In this document: piece by piece, positions 1-8,036 of the stretch
Numbering within the stretch: position 1 is the first letter of the stretch
How the letters are laid out: every line of letters begins with the position of its first letter
IMG/VR virus record: IMGVR_UViG_3300042376_000610
Coordinates: 1-38,767 of that record
DNA length: 38,767 nt
Direction: 5' to 3' (one strand)
From: a virus
Notes under the pieces: model-generated
What the model was told of the DNA's origin: nothing
Database searches by the model: none
Seen by the model: only the letters and a program-made list of their open reading frames with translations
Translations under genes and position numbers: made by a program

Positions 1-2501
1 GTGGTGACGGAGATGTTCCCAACTTGTGTAGTGTCTCTAAAAAATTGGAACATCTGGCCATCGCTAGAACGACGGCGGAAGTAACCAACAGGTTGAGCAT
101 CCCGAGAAATAACAAGGGCTGTTGGCTCAATCTGTACACCATCTGTTGTTCCAGATCCGCTACTGATTGCACTGGTCGTCCCAATAAGCACCGTCCCGTT
201 TTGCTGGATCCTCATGCGCTCCGTCGGGCTGCTCGCTCCGTCGGCGGTAGTAGAGAACACTAACCTGCCCGGCATATCGTTGGTGCCGGGAGTGCCGTCT
301 ACGGCGGCAAAGATACGGGCACCAGAAACATTTGCGGATCCATCAGTTCCTTGGAAAACAATGCCACCTAGTTCATCATCGGACTGAACTACAGTGAACC
401 CACCAGAAGTGGTCGAGCGACTCTTTATAAAAACGTGGTTAGAACTAAATGCGTTGTTTGTATAGGTACCAGTATTTGAACTGCCAGATACTTGCAAATT
501 GCCGGTCCCATACGCACTAGACGTGCCAACCAACAACCTGCCGGAGCTGTCGATGCGAGCGCGTTCGGTGCCAGCAATAATTGCCGAGATCGCATTAGCT
601 GCAGGGTTGCCAATACCCGTAGTGTTATTAAACCAAAAACTATAGATAGGCGCAGTGCTGCTGTAACCGTTGCTAACTCTAATTTCTGAGCCGCCGCCGG
701 TAGAGCTAGTGTAATTAAACGTAGCAACGGTGCCGGCGGATGATTGCGCGGCTTGTAACAACGTTGCAGGGCTTGCGGTACCGACCCCTACGTTGCCTGC
801 CGATGTAATCCGCATCCGTTCCGTCGGGCTGCTTGCCCCGTCGGCAGTAGTGGAGAACACTAATCTTCCCGGCATGTCGTTAGTGCCGGGGGTGCCGTCT
901 ACTTCAGTTCGGATCCATGCTGCAATTGGATATGCATTAGAAGCGTTACCAGCAGCACCAGTAAATAGAACTTCACCCAGCACATCTCCACTTTGCACTA
1001 TTGTGTTAGTACCAAGCGAGCCACGGGATTTGGCGAAAGTTAATCTGGGCTTGTCTACGTCATTGGAGAATCGCGCAATCAATAGCTGAGAATTTTCATT
1101 GTTAGTGCCAGCGACTTGCAAATACGCGGAGTCAAGCAGTGATGAGCTAATAGCACTAGACGTGCCAACTAACAACCTGCCGGAGCTGTCGATGCGGGCG
1201 CGTTCAATGTTGCTTGTATTTAACGTAAGCGCGCCTGCTTCAATCGCGCTGATATTTAGGTTGCCAGTACCTCTGTGCAGTAGGTTTGTGTTGCCATTTG
1301 CTCCACCAGAAGTGCGCACAAGTCTTGCGCCGTAATCTGTGTAGGTCGTGTCACCAACTAAATCAATAAAAACAGCTCTATCGCCCGTTGCCCCACCGCC
1401 AAGCTCAAGCGTAACTGCATTAGCATCTTGAGTACCAATTGAAGCATTTCCCCGAACATCTAGGGTCGCGCCAGGACTCGTAGTGCCAATCCCTACGTTG
1501 CCTGCGGAAGTAATGCGGGCGCGTTCGGAGCCATCAATTCTGAAGTCGATAAAACTTGTGGTACCAGAAGAGCCTTCATCAGCTCGTAGGGATAATGTGC
1601 CGTTGTTATTAAGTATTTCAGCGTAAGAAGTGTCAGTTGTGTCCCTTAGTCTTAATGTTGGTAAATCACTAGATAATTCCAGCAATGAGCTAGGGCTACT
1701 AGTCCCCAGACCCAGTCGGCCACTGGAGTCCAGGCGCATGCGTTCGGTGTTATTTGTCCTAAATACAAATGGATGATTGGACCATGTTCCTATTTGTCCT
1801 GCATTTCCCGTAAGCCCCAAAGAGTTAATGCGAACATCAACTCCATTTGTGGTAGCCCTTAATCTCGCTTGAGTATCATCCGCAGTTGCTACATCGAGTT
1901 GAACTGCAGGACTTGCCCCAATTCCAACATTCCCACTCGAATCAACAAACAACCGCCCAGTGCCATTAGTCGAGATGGCTACTTGGTCTGCGCCGGGGGA
2001 GTAGATGCCCGTATTGGGGTCTGATGTAAAACTAATTGATGGGTTTGCAGCAGTACCTGCCGCAAATACACCTGACGTAATGGTATGAGTACCACCGCTG
2101 ATATTAATGAAGTTACCGCTAGTGAAATTTGCAGTGGTACCAGTAACAGTAACACCTGAAATTTGAGTACTAAAAACACCGGATACAAAATTAGCAGTTG
2201 TACCAGATGTCGTTGTTCCCGTTAATGAGGTAAAACTACCGGTCGTATAAGTTGCTGTTGTTCCCTGAAGAGTAGTACCCGTTAACGAAACAAACGTTCC
2301 ACTGGTAAACTGCGCTGTGGTGCCAGTGACAGTAACACCTGAAACTGTTTGTCCTCGTACGGTGTTGCCAGAGATCGTTCCGGTTACTGTTACATTTCCC
2401 GTAAAAGTAGGATTCTGAACTAAGCCAGAAATTGCAACGCTCTTATCAATACCACCATCAGTAAAGGTGATCGTATCAATCTTGATAGTGCCGTACGCCA
2501 T
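1..2501 (-). CDS. Tail fibre protein, C-terminus beyond the left edge
   Basis: The minus-strand frame stays open from an ATG at 2501 to the window edge, about 833 codons with no stop, so the gene is truncated by the window. The N-terminus (MAYGTIKIDTITFTDGG) is followed by TGTT/SGVTVTG repeats (residues about 35-145), a stretch containing SDPNTGIYSPGADQVAIS (about 160-177), then repeated modules of about 100 residues, each with GNVGIGTxSP and ERxRIDSSGRLLVGTSSA. This is the build of cyanophage tail fibres, trimeric beta-rich shafts that bind the host surface. The last visible residues (TTQVGNISVT) resemble the stretch that in such fibres leads into a C-terminal Peptidase_S74 intramolecular chaperone; that the domain follows here is inference. 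The start is preceded only by a weak AAAGAGA. It lies 36 nt after the neighbouring fibre gene and in the same frame, separated by two in-frame stops. Confidence 0.85.
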   Translation of the reverse strand, partial: MAYGTIKIDTITFTDGGIDKSVAISGLVQNPTFTGNVTVTGTISGNTVRGQTVSGVTVTGTTAQFTSGTFVSLTGTTLQGTTATYTTGSFTSLTGTTTSGTTANFVSGVFSTQISGVTVTGTTANFTSGNFINISGGTHTITSGVFAAGTAANPSISFTSDPNTGIYSPGADQVAISTNGTGRLFVDSSGNVGIGASPAVQLDVATADDTQARLRATTNGVDVRINSLGLTGNAGQIGTWSNHPFVFRTNNTERMRLDSSGRLGLGTSSPSSLLELSSDLPTLRLRDTTDTSYAEILNNNGTLSLRADEGSSGTTSFIDFRIDGSERARITSAGNVGIGTTSPGATLDVRGNASIGTQDANAVTLELGGGATGDRAVFIDLVGDTTYTDYGARLVRTSGGANGNTNLLHRGTGNLNISAIEAGALTLNTSNIERARIDSSGRLLVGTSSAISSSLLDSAYLQVAGTNNENSQLLIARFSNDVDKPRLTFAKSRGSLGTNTIVQSGDVLGEVLFTGAAGNASNAYPIAAWIRTEVDGTPGTNDMPGRLVFSTTADGASSPTERMRITSAGNVGVGTASPATLLQAAQSSAGTVATFNYTSSTGGGSEIRVSNGYSSTAPIYSFWFNNTTGIGNPAANAISAIIAGTERARIDSSGRLLVGTSSAYGTGNLQVSGSSNTGTYTNNAFSSNHVFIKSRSTTSGGFTVVQSDDELGGIVFQGTDGSANVSGARIFAAVDGTPGTNDMPGRLVFSTTADGASSPTERMRIQQNGTVLIGTTSAISSGSGTTDGVQIEPTALVISRDAQPVGYFRRRSSDGQMFQFFRDTTQVGNISVT
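211..1206 (-). repeat. Direct DNA repeats within the fibre gene
   Basis: Two near-identical pairs are visible. One is 211-300 versus 811-900 (exactly 600 nt apart), encoding the TMPGRLVFSTTADGASSP-like module. The other is 514-567 versus 1153-1206 (639 nt apart), encoding the ERARIDSSGRLLVGTSSA-like module. They mark recent duplication of shaft modules and are substrates for in-frame recombination that would change fibre length. Confidence 0.75.
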
Positions 2502-2537
2502 TTTGTTGTCTCTTTTTGTTTATTTTAACTGAAAGAA

Positions 2538-4394
2538 TTAAGGCAGAATAACCAATGGTCCCTGGATAATTAAACCGTTTGCAGCACCACCGGAAATAAC
2601 ACCAGAACACACAATGGCAGGTGTTGCGCCAGAAGGAGTTGTAACTGCAAGTGTGCTGCCGGTAAGCGACGTAAATGCCCCGGTATTACCAGTGACCGTA
2701 GCTCCTGAAAGCTGTGATGTAAAAACACCGGACGTATATGTTGCCGTAACCCCTGTTGTCGTTGTTCCTGTTAAAGAAGTAAAACTACCTGTTGTAAAAG
2801 TAGCCGTAATGCCAGTGGTTGTTGTACCCGTTAGAGAAACAAATGTTCCAGTTGTTGCTTGAACGGTCGTTCCGGTAATGGTCGTACCACTAAGTGTTCC
2901 TGTAATTTGTACACCGGACGCAAAGAAACCGGAACCAAGAACGTTCAAATCACCAGATACGGTTGTATTTGTGAACGATAAGTTGGTTGCTTGAAGGGTG
3001 TTAAAGATACCAGTCGTAGCATTGACCGTTGTTCCTGTAATGGTCGTACCACTGAGGTTGACAAAAACACCTGATGTCCCCTGGACGGTATTACCAGTGA
3101 CTGTGGCACCAGAAACACTTGTGGTGAAGACACCTGCAATACCGGTTAGGTTTGTAAAAGCACCCGTGTTGCCAGTAACGGTCAGGCCAGAAACACTTGT
3201 TGTAAAGGTACCAGTGGTTCCAGTGACGGTTGTGAAGTTTGCGCTGTCTCCGGTAACTGTACTTCCACTGAGGTAACTGCTGAACGTACCAGAGATACCA
3301 TTGACAATTGAAAATAAACCCGAAGCACCTGTAATAGTCATGCCTGAAACACGACTATTAAAAACACCAGATACACCGGAAATTATTGTCGCGTTGACGT
3401 TGGTACCAGTAATAGTTGCACCGGAAAAATTGGTGAATGTCCCCGAAACACCTGTGAGTGTTGTGTAGTTTCCAACATCGCCAGTAATAAAAGCCCCTGA
3501 CAACACCTGGGTAAAAACACCCGAGATGCCGCTGATGTTGCCAAAAGATCCCGTATTTCCTGTTACGGTTGCACCAGAAACCCTGGTCGTAAAGGTACCA
3601 GATACACCGGTAATATTCGAGAAACGTGCTGTATCACCTGTAATGGTGGCACCTGAAAGCACGGTTGTGTAGACTCCAGATACACCAGTAACGGTCGTAA
3701 ATTGAGCTGTAGTTCCGGTAATTGTTGTTCCAGAGAGCGTCCCGGTGGCTTGGATACCGTTTGCAAACTGAGCTGTACCAGTAACAGTCAATCCGCTTGC
3801 AACGGAAAGATTACCACTGACGTTAAGGACGGGAGTACCAAGGGTTTGGAATGTACCCGTCGTTGCGGCAACCGTTGTTCCAGTAATTGTTGTACCGCTT
3901 AGCGCAGTAAAGACGCCACTGGTTGCGGATAGATTGTCTCCAGTGATTGTGGCACCGGACAAGGTTTGGTAACGACCACTGGTAAACAAAGCTGTTGTAC
4001 CGGTTGCAGTCGTTGTTGTTACCGTGCCTGCATTAAGGGTTGTCCCCTGGAGGGCTGCACCTGTGATAGTGGCGCCACTGATGGTTCCGCTGACTGTTGC
4101 ATTGTTTTGAACGATGATGCCACTGAACGTTCCAGTGCCAGACGCCGTTACGGTATTAAATGTGCTGCTGCCTGAAACAGATAAGTTACCAGTAATATCA
4201 ATGTTGCCACTAATGGTTTCACCGCTGATATTTGCGTAGTACTGATCAAGATATGAACGAAACTGCGTAAAGGTAATTTTTTTGTTGCGCAGTACAGGAT
4301 CCACCTCAAAAACGTGGACCAGAGTAAGTAGATCCTGCTCGTCAATATCAATCCCGCTGATGGCAGGAAATTCTGAAATCCTACGGTTTGACAC
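2538..4394 (-). CDS. Tail fibre with 26-residue TG-repeat shaft
   Basis: 618 residues. The first 55 (RISEFPAISGIDIDEQDLL, then HVFEVDPVLRNKKITFTQF) form a distinct capsid-proximal or attachment domain of a type seen at the N-terminus of cyanophage fibres. The rest is a low-complexity shaft of SGATITG-x-FTxxTGVSGxF repeats, rich in Thr, Gly, Ser and Val and almost free of charge, as expected for a beta-helix or triple-beta shaft. The C-terminus (SGGAANGLIIQGPLVILP) is a short hydrophobic cap. The start is a GTG at 4394; no ATG is available upstream. A TATAAT box lies 28 nt ahead. Residues 502-569 match residues 54-121 of the downstream fibre, so the two genes share ancestry. Its receptor or assembly partner cannot be told from sequence. 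Confidence 0.85.
   Translation of the reverse strand: MSNRRISEFPAISGIDIDEQDLLTLVHVFEVDPVLRNKKITFTQFRSYLDQYYANISGETISGNIDITGNLSVSGSSTFNTVTASGTGTFSGIIVQNNATVSGTISGATITGAALQGTTLNAGTVTTTTATGTTALFTSGRYQTLSGATITGDNLSATSGVFTALSGTTITGTTVAATTGTFQTLGTPVLNVSGNLSVASGLTVTGTAQFANGIQATGTLSGTTITGTTAQFTTVTGVSGVYTTVLSGATITGDTARFSNITGVSGTFTTRVSGATVTGNTGSFGNISGISGVFTQVLSGAFITGDVGNYTTLTGVSGTFTNFSGATITGTNVNATIISGVSGVFNSRVSGMTITGASGLFSIVNGISGTFSSYLSGSTVTGDSANFTTVTGTTGTFTTSVSGLTVTGNTGAFTNLTGIAGVFTTSVSGATVTGNTVQGTSGVFVNLSGTTITGTTVNATTGIFNTLQATNLSFTNTTVSGDLNVLGSGFFASGVQITGTLSGTTITGTTVQATTGTFVSLTGTTTTGITATFTTGSFTSLTGTTTTGVTATYTSGVFTSQLSGATVTGNTGAFTSLTGSTLAVTTPSGATPAIVCSGVISGGAANGLIIQGPLVILP
3114..3734 (-). repeat. Eight imperfect 78-bp tandem repeats
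   Basis: Residues 221-427 of the fibre form eight consecutive units of 26 residues (one of 25), each beginning SG(A/S/L/M)(T/F)(I/V)TG and ending (V/I)SG(V/T)FTxxV/L. The fixed 78-bp period with drifted sequence indicates an old tandem duplication. Confidence 0.8.
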
Positions 4395-4422
4395 CTACTT
4401 TACTGCGCAATCCTTTGTATCA

Positions 4423-4428
4423 ATTATA
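4423..4428 (-). promoter_or_regulatory. Candidate late promoter box (TATAAT)
   Basis: On the minus strand the sequence reads CCTATAATTGATAC, 28 nt upstream of the fibre GTG at 4394. No -35 match is present. The same (C/T)TATAAT core occurs at comparable distances before three other late genes (15594, 17826 and 34802), which supports a phage promoter element rather than chance. Confidence 0.45.
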
Positions 4429-4439
4429 GGTCTGCTTAT

Positions 4440-4775
4440 TTAGCGCACTTTAATCTCAACACGGGGCAAAACATTGGATAATGCGTTCCAGCTCCACTGA
4501 ATTCCTGTTACAATGCCACAGGAAAGCAGTAGTACCAAAAGGACTTCTGCAACGGTCAAGTTGCGGCGTAAGTAAATAACTTGCGGCGGTTGAGGCGGCT
4601 GCTGTTGTTGAAGGGCAGCTTGCTGAGCAATGGTTTGTTGGATGGCAAGTTCCCTGGCACGAGCCTTCAATTCAGCCAATTGTTCAGGCGTAATTTGACC
4701 TTCCAGGGTCATTTGATTTTGCATCTGCGGAGGCATTGGCATCGGTGGTTGACTAGCGGGAATTTGTTCTTCCAT
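4440..4775 (-). CDS. Small Pro/Gln-rich membrane protein
   Basis: 111 residues from the ATG at 4775; a GTG seven codons upstream (4796) would also work and neither has a clear Shine-Dalgarno. The first 70 residues are rich in Pro, Gln and Met with a helical stretch (PEQLAELKARARELAIQQ). One strong transmembrane helix follows at about residues 74-96 (TVAEVLLVLLLSCGIVTGI), then a short basic tail. It precedes the fibre genes on the same strand. A holin-like or virion-associated membrane role is possible, but no family is recognised and I assign none. Confidence 0.7.
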   Translation of the reverse strand: MEEQIPASQPPMPMPPQMQNQMTLEGQITPEQLAELKARARELAIQQTIAQQAALQQQQPPQPPQVIYLRRNLTVAEVLLVLLLSCGIVTGIQWSWNALSNVLPRVEIKVR

Positions 4776-4827
4776 GGTCACAAATTGTTTTCTCACAGGT
4801 TAGCATCTAAACAAAGCGTGTGAAGGT

Positions 4828-5265
4828 ATGCAGTACGGACTTCGTAAAAGTTTAGAAGATATTGCGCATGAACTAAAAGGAATCAGAAATATCCTTGGTT
4901 CTATGTGGCACTCCCGTTATTCAAACGGAGAGACAGACGTTTTGAGTCCCCAAGCTTTTGCCGATGAGTACATCTCGACAGAAGAGTGTGGCAGACGGCT
5001 TGGCGTCTCAGATCAAACCATCCGTAACTGGATGTCCATTGGCAGGAAGCAACCAGGAAAGGGCTGGGTAGAAGGCATTCATTATGTCAACGTCTCCCCT
5101 GATCCAAAAAAGAAAGCAGTCTTACGAATCCCTTGGAATCAACTGATCCAATCCTTTTCTAAAAATCCAGAGGTTTTGACGGTTGATCTTAACCCTCAAC
5201 GTCAAGATCGCAAACCAATGTACCAAAAAACGTGGGATCCTACTGAGAATGGCGCACCGTTTTAA
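4828..5265 (+). CDS. Helix-turn-helix DNA-binding protein
   Basis: 145 residues. Residues about 50-112 contain an excisionase/MerR-type winged-helix signature: an ISTEECGRRLGVSDQTIRNW recognition-helix region, then GIHYVNVSPDPKKKAVLRIPW, where a wing hairpin and an RxPW-like end are expected. The fold family is small phage and plasmid DNA-binding proteins (Xis or regulator). The same layout recurs in the product of the gene at 12988-13206. It is the first gene of the plus-strand module and diverges from the fibre operon across about 50 nt, so it could regulate that switch; this is inference. GAAGG lies directly against the ATG, too close for a normal ribosome-binding site. Confidence 0.75.
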   Translation: MQYGLRKSLEDIAHELKGIRNILGSMWHSRYSNGETDVLSPQAFADEYISTEECGRRLGVSDQTIRNWMSIGRKQPGKGWVEGIHYVNVSPDPKKKAVLRIPWNQLIQSFSKNPEVLTVDLNPQRQDRKPMYQKTWDPTENGAPF

Positions 5266-5707
5266 TGGTATTGATCTCGATGCAGTAACCGTAGAGAACC
5301 ATGAGGAACTGCTTCCAGAATCTTTGGTCAGGCAAGTGGAGATGTTCTTGCCTCCCAGTGGCTCGTTTGATGACGGATGCCTGCGTCGGTACTTGGAAAA
5401 CTTAAGGAATTATGAAGAAGAAGACGCCAATTCTGGCATGACACTTGCCAATAGGTTGCGTCTTGCTTTCTGTGATTTACAAGCAGATACGATCTGCGGT
5501 AAATTCCCGCAAGCGGAATTACCTCTTAAGCGGAGGTTGCGTTGCGTCGCAGAGTATTTGATCCGCTCTGGAGAATTTGATAAGGTAAGAGATGACTTTG
5601 GTAAGCTCGTCAAAAAACGCGGCGTTCTTGGCAAGTTGGTGGTTATGTACCAGCCGACGCCAAAACTTTTAGAATCACTAAATCGACAAGGGTTACTCGA
5701 AAAATGA
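5249..5707 (+). CDS. Conserved-looking phage protein, function unknown
   Basis: 152 residues from the ATG at 5249 (MAHRFNGIDLDAVTVENHEE). The frame is open to 5183, but the upstream part lies inside the preceding gene and does not look like its own protein. The sequence is acidic and helical at the N-terminus, with a basic C-terminal half (KLVKKRGVLGKLVVMYQPTPKLLESLNRQG). It overlaps the preceding gene by 17 nt and the following start by ATGA, so translation is probably coupled. No domain is recognised. Confidence 0.7.
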   Translation: MAHRFNGIDLDAVTVENHEELLPESLVRQVEMFLPPSGSFDDGCLRRYLENLRNYEEEDANSGMTLANRLRLAFCDLQADTICGKFPQAELPLKRRLRCVAEYLIRSGEFDKVRDDFGKLVKKRGVLGKLVVMYQPTPKLLESLNRQGLLEK

Positions 5708-6087
5708 ACCGACGTGAAAAATTAATTGCTTCTGTGATCGGTCCAGAGCTGGATGAAACAAAAGCAAAGATGCTCGATGCCACGATGAAATTGATTCTCG
5801 GGGATATGGGCGGATTGTACGTAAAGTTCTGGGAATCAGAAGGTCCGGGAGTCATGTGTTTTCAACCAGACTCAGATCGTACAATGTTTTATTTGACACT
5901 CAAAGAGCTTCACGCTGCTCAAGAACAGGAAGAGCGTGACAATAACGGTGATCTGGCTGAGACGTTCCGACGCATCTTGTCGGCAGCACAAAAGATTGAT
6001 CCAACAGAAAAAGCTGGGTATCTCATTAACGATGCGGGTGGTATCCGTTTTCTTGAAATCGATTACAACAAAGTATCTGATCAATGA
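5704..6087 (+). CDS. Phage protein, function unknown
   Basis: 127 residues, starting in an ATGA overlap with the preceding stop and ending in an ATGA overlap with the next gene. It is predicted soluble, mixed alpha/beta, with a hydrophobic core segment (GDMGGLYVKFWESEGPGVMC) and an acidic helix (LKELHAAQEQEERDNNGDLA). No catalytic or metal-binding motif is evident and no family is recognised. The tight packing places it in the same transcript as the Dam-like and dCTP deaminase genes. Confidence 0.7.
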   Translation: MNRREKLIASVIGPELDETKAKMLDATMKLILGDMGGLYVKFWESEGPGVMCFQPDSDRTMFYLTLKELHAAQEQEERDNNGDLAETFRRILSAAQKIDPTEKAGYLINDAGGIRFLEIDYNKVSDQ

Positions 6088-6680
6088 GCAACGAAGGGCT
6101 TCAACGCACATCCAATCGCCGAGAGGGCATTGAGCTGATCACCAGCTCAGACCTAATCATTGCTGCAAATGAGTTGATGGGTGGCATCACATTAGATGTT
6201 GCTAGTTCCAAAGTTGCCAATGAGTATGTCGGCGCTGAGAGCTTTTACACGCCAGCGGATGATGGACTAAATGCGCAGCAGTGGTACGGCAAGGCTTACT
6301 TGTTTCCACCTGCGGGCATGTACTTTTGGGATAAGAAGAATGGACGCTGGAAAAAAACAAGGGCTTCTGCGGTGTCATTGACATCGTCCCATGCCGTGTG
6401 GTTTCGGCGTATGTACCACGCATGGATCTCGGGGGAGATAGAGCAGGGCCTGTATTTCAGCAACTGTCCTGACATGATTCGTTACGAGCCTAAAATCTTT
6501 AGTTTTCCGATGTGCATTTTACGTACACGACCAGTGCTACAGGAGTATGACGGAAAGAAATTTTCGCGTCGCCAGACGTGCACTTCATTTGTCGTCTACC
6601 TACCTCCCACTGATTTAACAGATGATGCTACCCAACGGTTTAAAAACATCTATGAAGATCGCGGACATATTCTCATCTGA
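6084..6680 (+). CDS. Phage Dam-like (N6-adenine MTase family) protein, catalytic motif changed
   Basis: 198 residues with the order of the phage Dam-like N6-adenine methyltransferase family: an N-terminal ITSSDLIIAANELMGGITLDVASS block (the family has LD-PAAS here), FYTPADDGL (54-62), a W-x-G-K segment (67-70), then a central and C-terminal part resembling the family. Active members carry (N/D)PPY after the W-x-G segment. Here the equivalent is LFPPAG (73-78), with no Asp/Asn before PP and no aromatic after, so methyl transfer is doubtful. It may be a degenerate enzyme retaining DNA binding, or my family assignment may be wrong. Starts by ATGA overlap. Confidence 0.5.
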   Translation: MSNEGLQRTSNRREGIELITSSDLIIAANELMGGITLDVASSKVANEYVGAESFYTPADDGLNAQQWYGKAYLFPPAGMYFWDKKNGRWKKTRASAVSLTSSHAVWFRRMYHAWISGEIEQGLYFSNCPDMIRYEPKIFSFPMCILRTRPVLQEYDGKKFSRRQTCTSFVVYLPPTDLTDDATQRFKNIYEDRGHILI

Positions 6681-6713
6681 TCTCTGTATACTGAAGGACG
6701 ATTACAAGGATCT

Positions 6714-7301
6714 ATGAGCGTCCTGGCCGATTGGGAAATCAAAAAACTTGCTGAAGAAGAGGAGATGATCGCTCCCTTCGTTGATCACTTGGTCAGCAAG
6801 GAAGATGGCCGCAAGCTCTTAAGCTATGGTCTCAGCTCATACGGTTACGACATTCGGCTATCCCCTTCCCAATGCCTAATTTTTGGCAAGGTACAAGCTG
6901 GTGATTGCGATCCAAAGAACTTTGACCCTGACATCCTGAAGCCTGCAGATCTTCTGGAGGATGAACGCGGCCAGTACTTCTTGCTCCCTCCGTACGGCTA
7001 TTGTCTTGGTGTTGCGCAAGAACGCCTGAAGCTTCCCAGGGATGTCACTGTTGTTGCAGTAGGTAAATCTACCTATGCACGTTCAGGCATCTTGGTTAAT
7101 ATCACGCCTGCCGAAAGCGGTTGGGAAGGTTACTTGACGTTGGAGATCAGTAACTGCACTGGGCTCTTCAATCGCATCTATGCAAATGAGGGGATCACGC
7201 AACTGCTGTTCTATCGTGGCAACCCCTGTCACACCACGTACCAAGATCGGAAAGGAAAGTATCAAGACCAACCGAATAACGTAGTCTTTTCTCAGGTTTA
7301 A
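6714..7301 (+). CDS. dcd: dCTP deaminase (Dcd)
   Basis: 195 residues, close to the usual length of about 190. The trimeric dUTPase-fold enzyme deaminates dCTP to dUTP, feeding dTMP synthesis for phage DNA replication. Visible family features are LLSYGLSSYGYDIRLS (35-50), the phosphate/active-site loop GKSTYARSG (117-125), ITPAESGWEG (130-139), the catalytic-glutamate segment LTLEISN (E144) and a C-terminal YQDRKGKYQDQPN (176-188) that should close over the active site. Whether it also hydrolyses dUTP, as bifunctional Dcd-Dut enzymes do, cannot be decided. AAGGA sits 5 nt before the ATG. A TATACT box at 6687-6692 could support an extra start of transcription, but no good -35 accompanies it. 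Confidence 0.9.
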   Translation: MSVLADWEIKKLAEEEEMIAPFVDHLVSKEDGRKLLSYGLSSYGYDIRLSPSQCLIFGKVQAGDCDPKNFDPDILKPADLLEDERGQYFLLPPYGYCLGVAQERLKLPRDVTVVAVGKSTYARSGILVNITPAESGWEGYLTLEISNCTGLFNRIYANEGITQLLFYRGNPCHTTYQDRKGKYQDQPNNVVFSQV

Positions 7302-7624
7302 CCAAAGGCTTTACCAAATTGCTCTTTGGGTTTACGGGCGTAGCCAACGGAACCGGCACGCCCACCTGAATCTCCTAAGGTTGCACTCGTTGGCTCACGT
7401 ACTAAAGCACGTTTCTGGTACTCGCCAGCGCTACGGGCAGCCCGCATGAATTTGGCGACTCGGTTTTGATTGCTGTTGACAGATGCTGCTGAACGCCTAT
7501 CGCCTGCATCTACTCGACGCAAGTCTGTGTCATAAGCCTGCTCAGGACGCAAGTCTGAGACTTCAGCTCCAGAGGTACCGGAGTTGATGCCCGGATCGTA
7601 TGTAGGCTTAAATCTGTTGGCCAT
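7298..7624 (-). CDS. Small basic phage protein, unknown
   Basis: 108 residues from the ATG at 7624 (MANRFKPTYDPGINSGTSGA); the frame extends nine codons to a TTG at 7651, a less likely start. It is Arg, Ser and Ala-rich and hydrophilic, with no membrane segment. The C-terminus ends GYARKPKEQFGKAFG. It runs tail-to-tail into dcd with a 4-nt overlap. The composition suggests a disordered or nucleic-acid-contacting virion component, but I recognise no family. Confidence 0.6.
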   Translation of the reverse strand: MANRFKPTYDPGINSGTSGAEVSDLRPEQAYDTDLRRVDAGDRRSAASVNSNQNRVAKFMRAARSAGEYQKRALVREPTSATLGDSGGRAGSVGYARKPKEQFGKAFG

Positions 7625-7662
7625 ATTAACATTGTAGGAGAAGTGAATCAATTAATCCCGTG

Positions 7663-8004
7663 ATGCATTCCGCCGCAAGCTTCCTTGACGCATTTGTACA
7701 GGATGAAGTCAAGTGTCGTTGTTTAGATGAAGAAGATTTTGGTGCACCTCTCGATAACAAGCAAAATGATGTACCCTTGTATGATTCCTACAACAGAGGT
7801 TTAGTCGCATGCGAGCAGGGTCTAGAGCGAAATCCATTGAATCTCGAGGGGGCACGTCCTGGAATGACGGGCTATATCCCTTCGATGGAGGAGGGCTTGG
7901 CAATGGGAGCCTCTCCGAAACCAAAGACTCTGGTACTGGAGCTGGAGGAGCCGGACGAGGAGGAACAAATGCTGTCGGCAAAACGTCGTGGTTTGATCCG
8001 ATAA
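7663..8004 (+). CDS. Acidic phage protein, unknown
   Basis: 113 residues from the ATG at 7663 (a GTG directly before it at 7660 is an alternative). N-terminal HSAASFLDAFVQDEVKCRCLDEEDFG, with the C-terminal part strongly acidic (LELEEPDEEEQMLSAKRRG). It diverges from the minus gene at 7298-7624 and is followed 32 nt later by the DUF3310 gene. A second plus frame (from 7809) overlaps its 3' half; I regard that overlap as non-coding because its translation is Gly/Ser-rich filler. Function unknown. Confidence 0.55.
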   Translation: MHSAASFLDAFVQDEVKCRCLDEEDFGAPLDNKQNDVPLYDSYNRGLVACEQGLERNPLNLEGARPGMTGYIPSMEEGLAMGASPKPKTLVLELEEPDEEEQMLSAKRRGLIR

Positions 8005-8036
8005 AAACTGATTCCGTTTCAGAGAACCAACCCGTG

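Noticed and set aside
2502-2537. The two fibre genes as one gene broken by a sequencing error
   Set aside because: Both in-frame stops (TAA at 2540-2538 and at 2522-2520) and a separate N-terminus on the second gene argue for two genes.
4746-4774. TTGACT at about 4746-4751 as a -35 for the plus-strand module
   Set aside because: At 17-nt spacing the -10 position reads CCATGG, and no other paired box fits before 4828.
7809-8036. N-terminal extension of the DUF3310 frame
   Set aside because: Gly/Ser/Thr-rich filler overlapping the 7663-8004 gene. The family starts near VNHPPHYT, and the ATG at 8037 gives a normal length.
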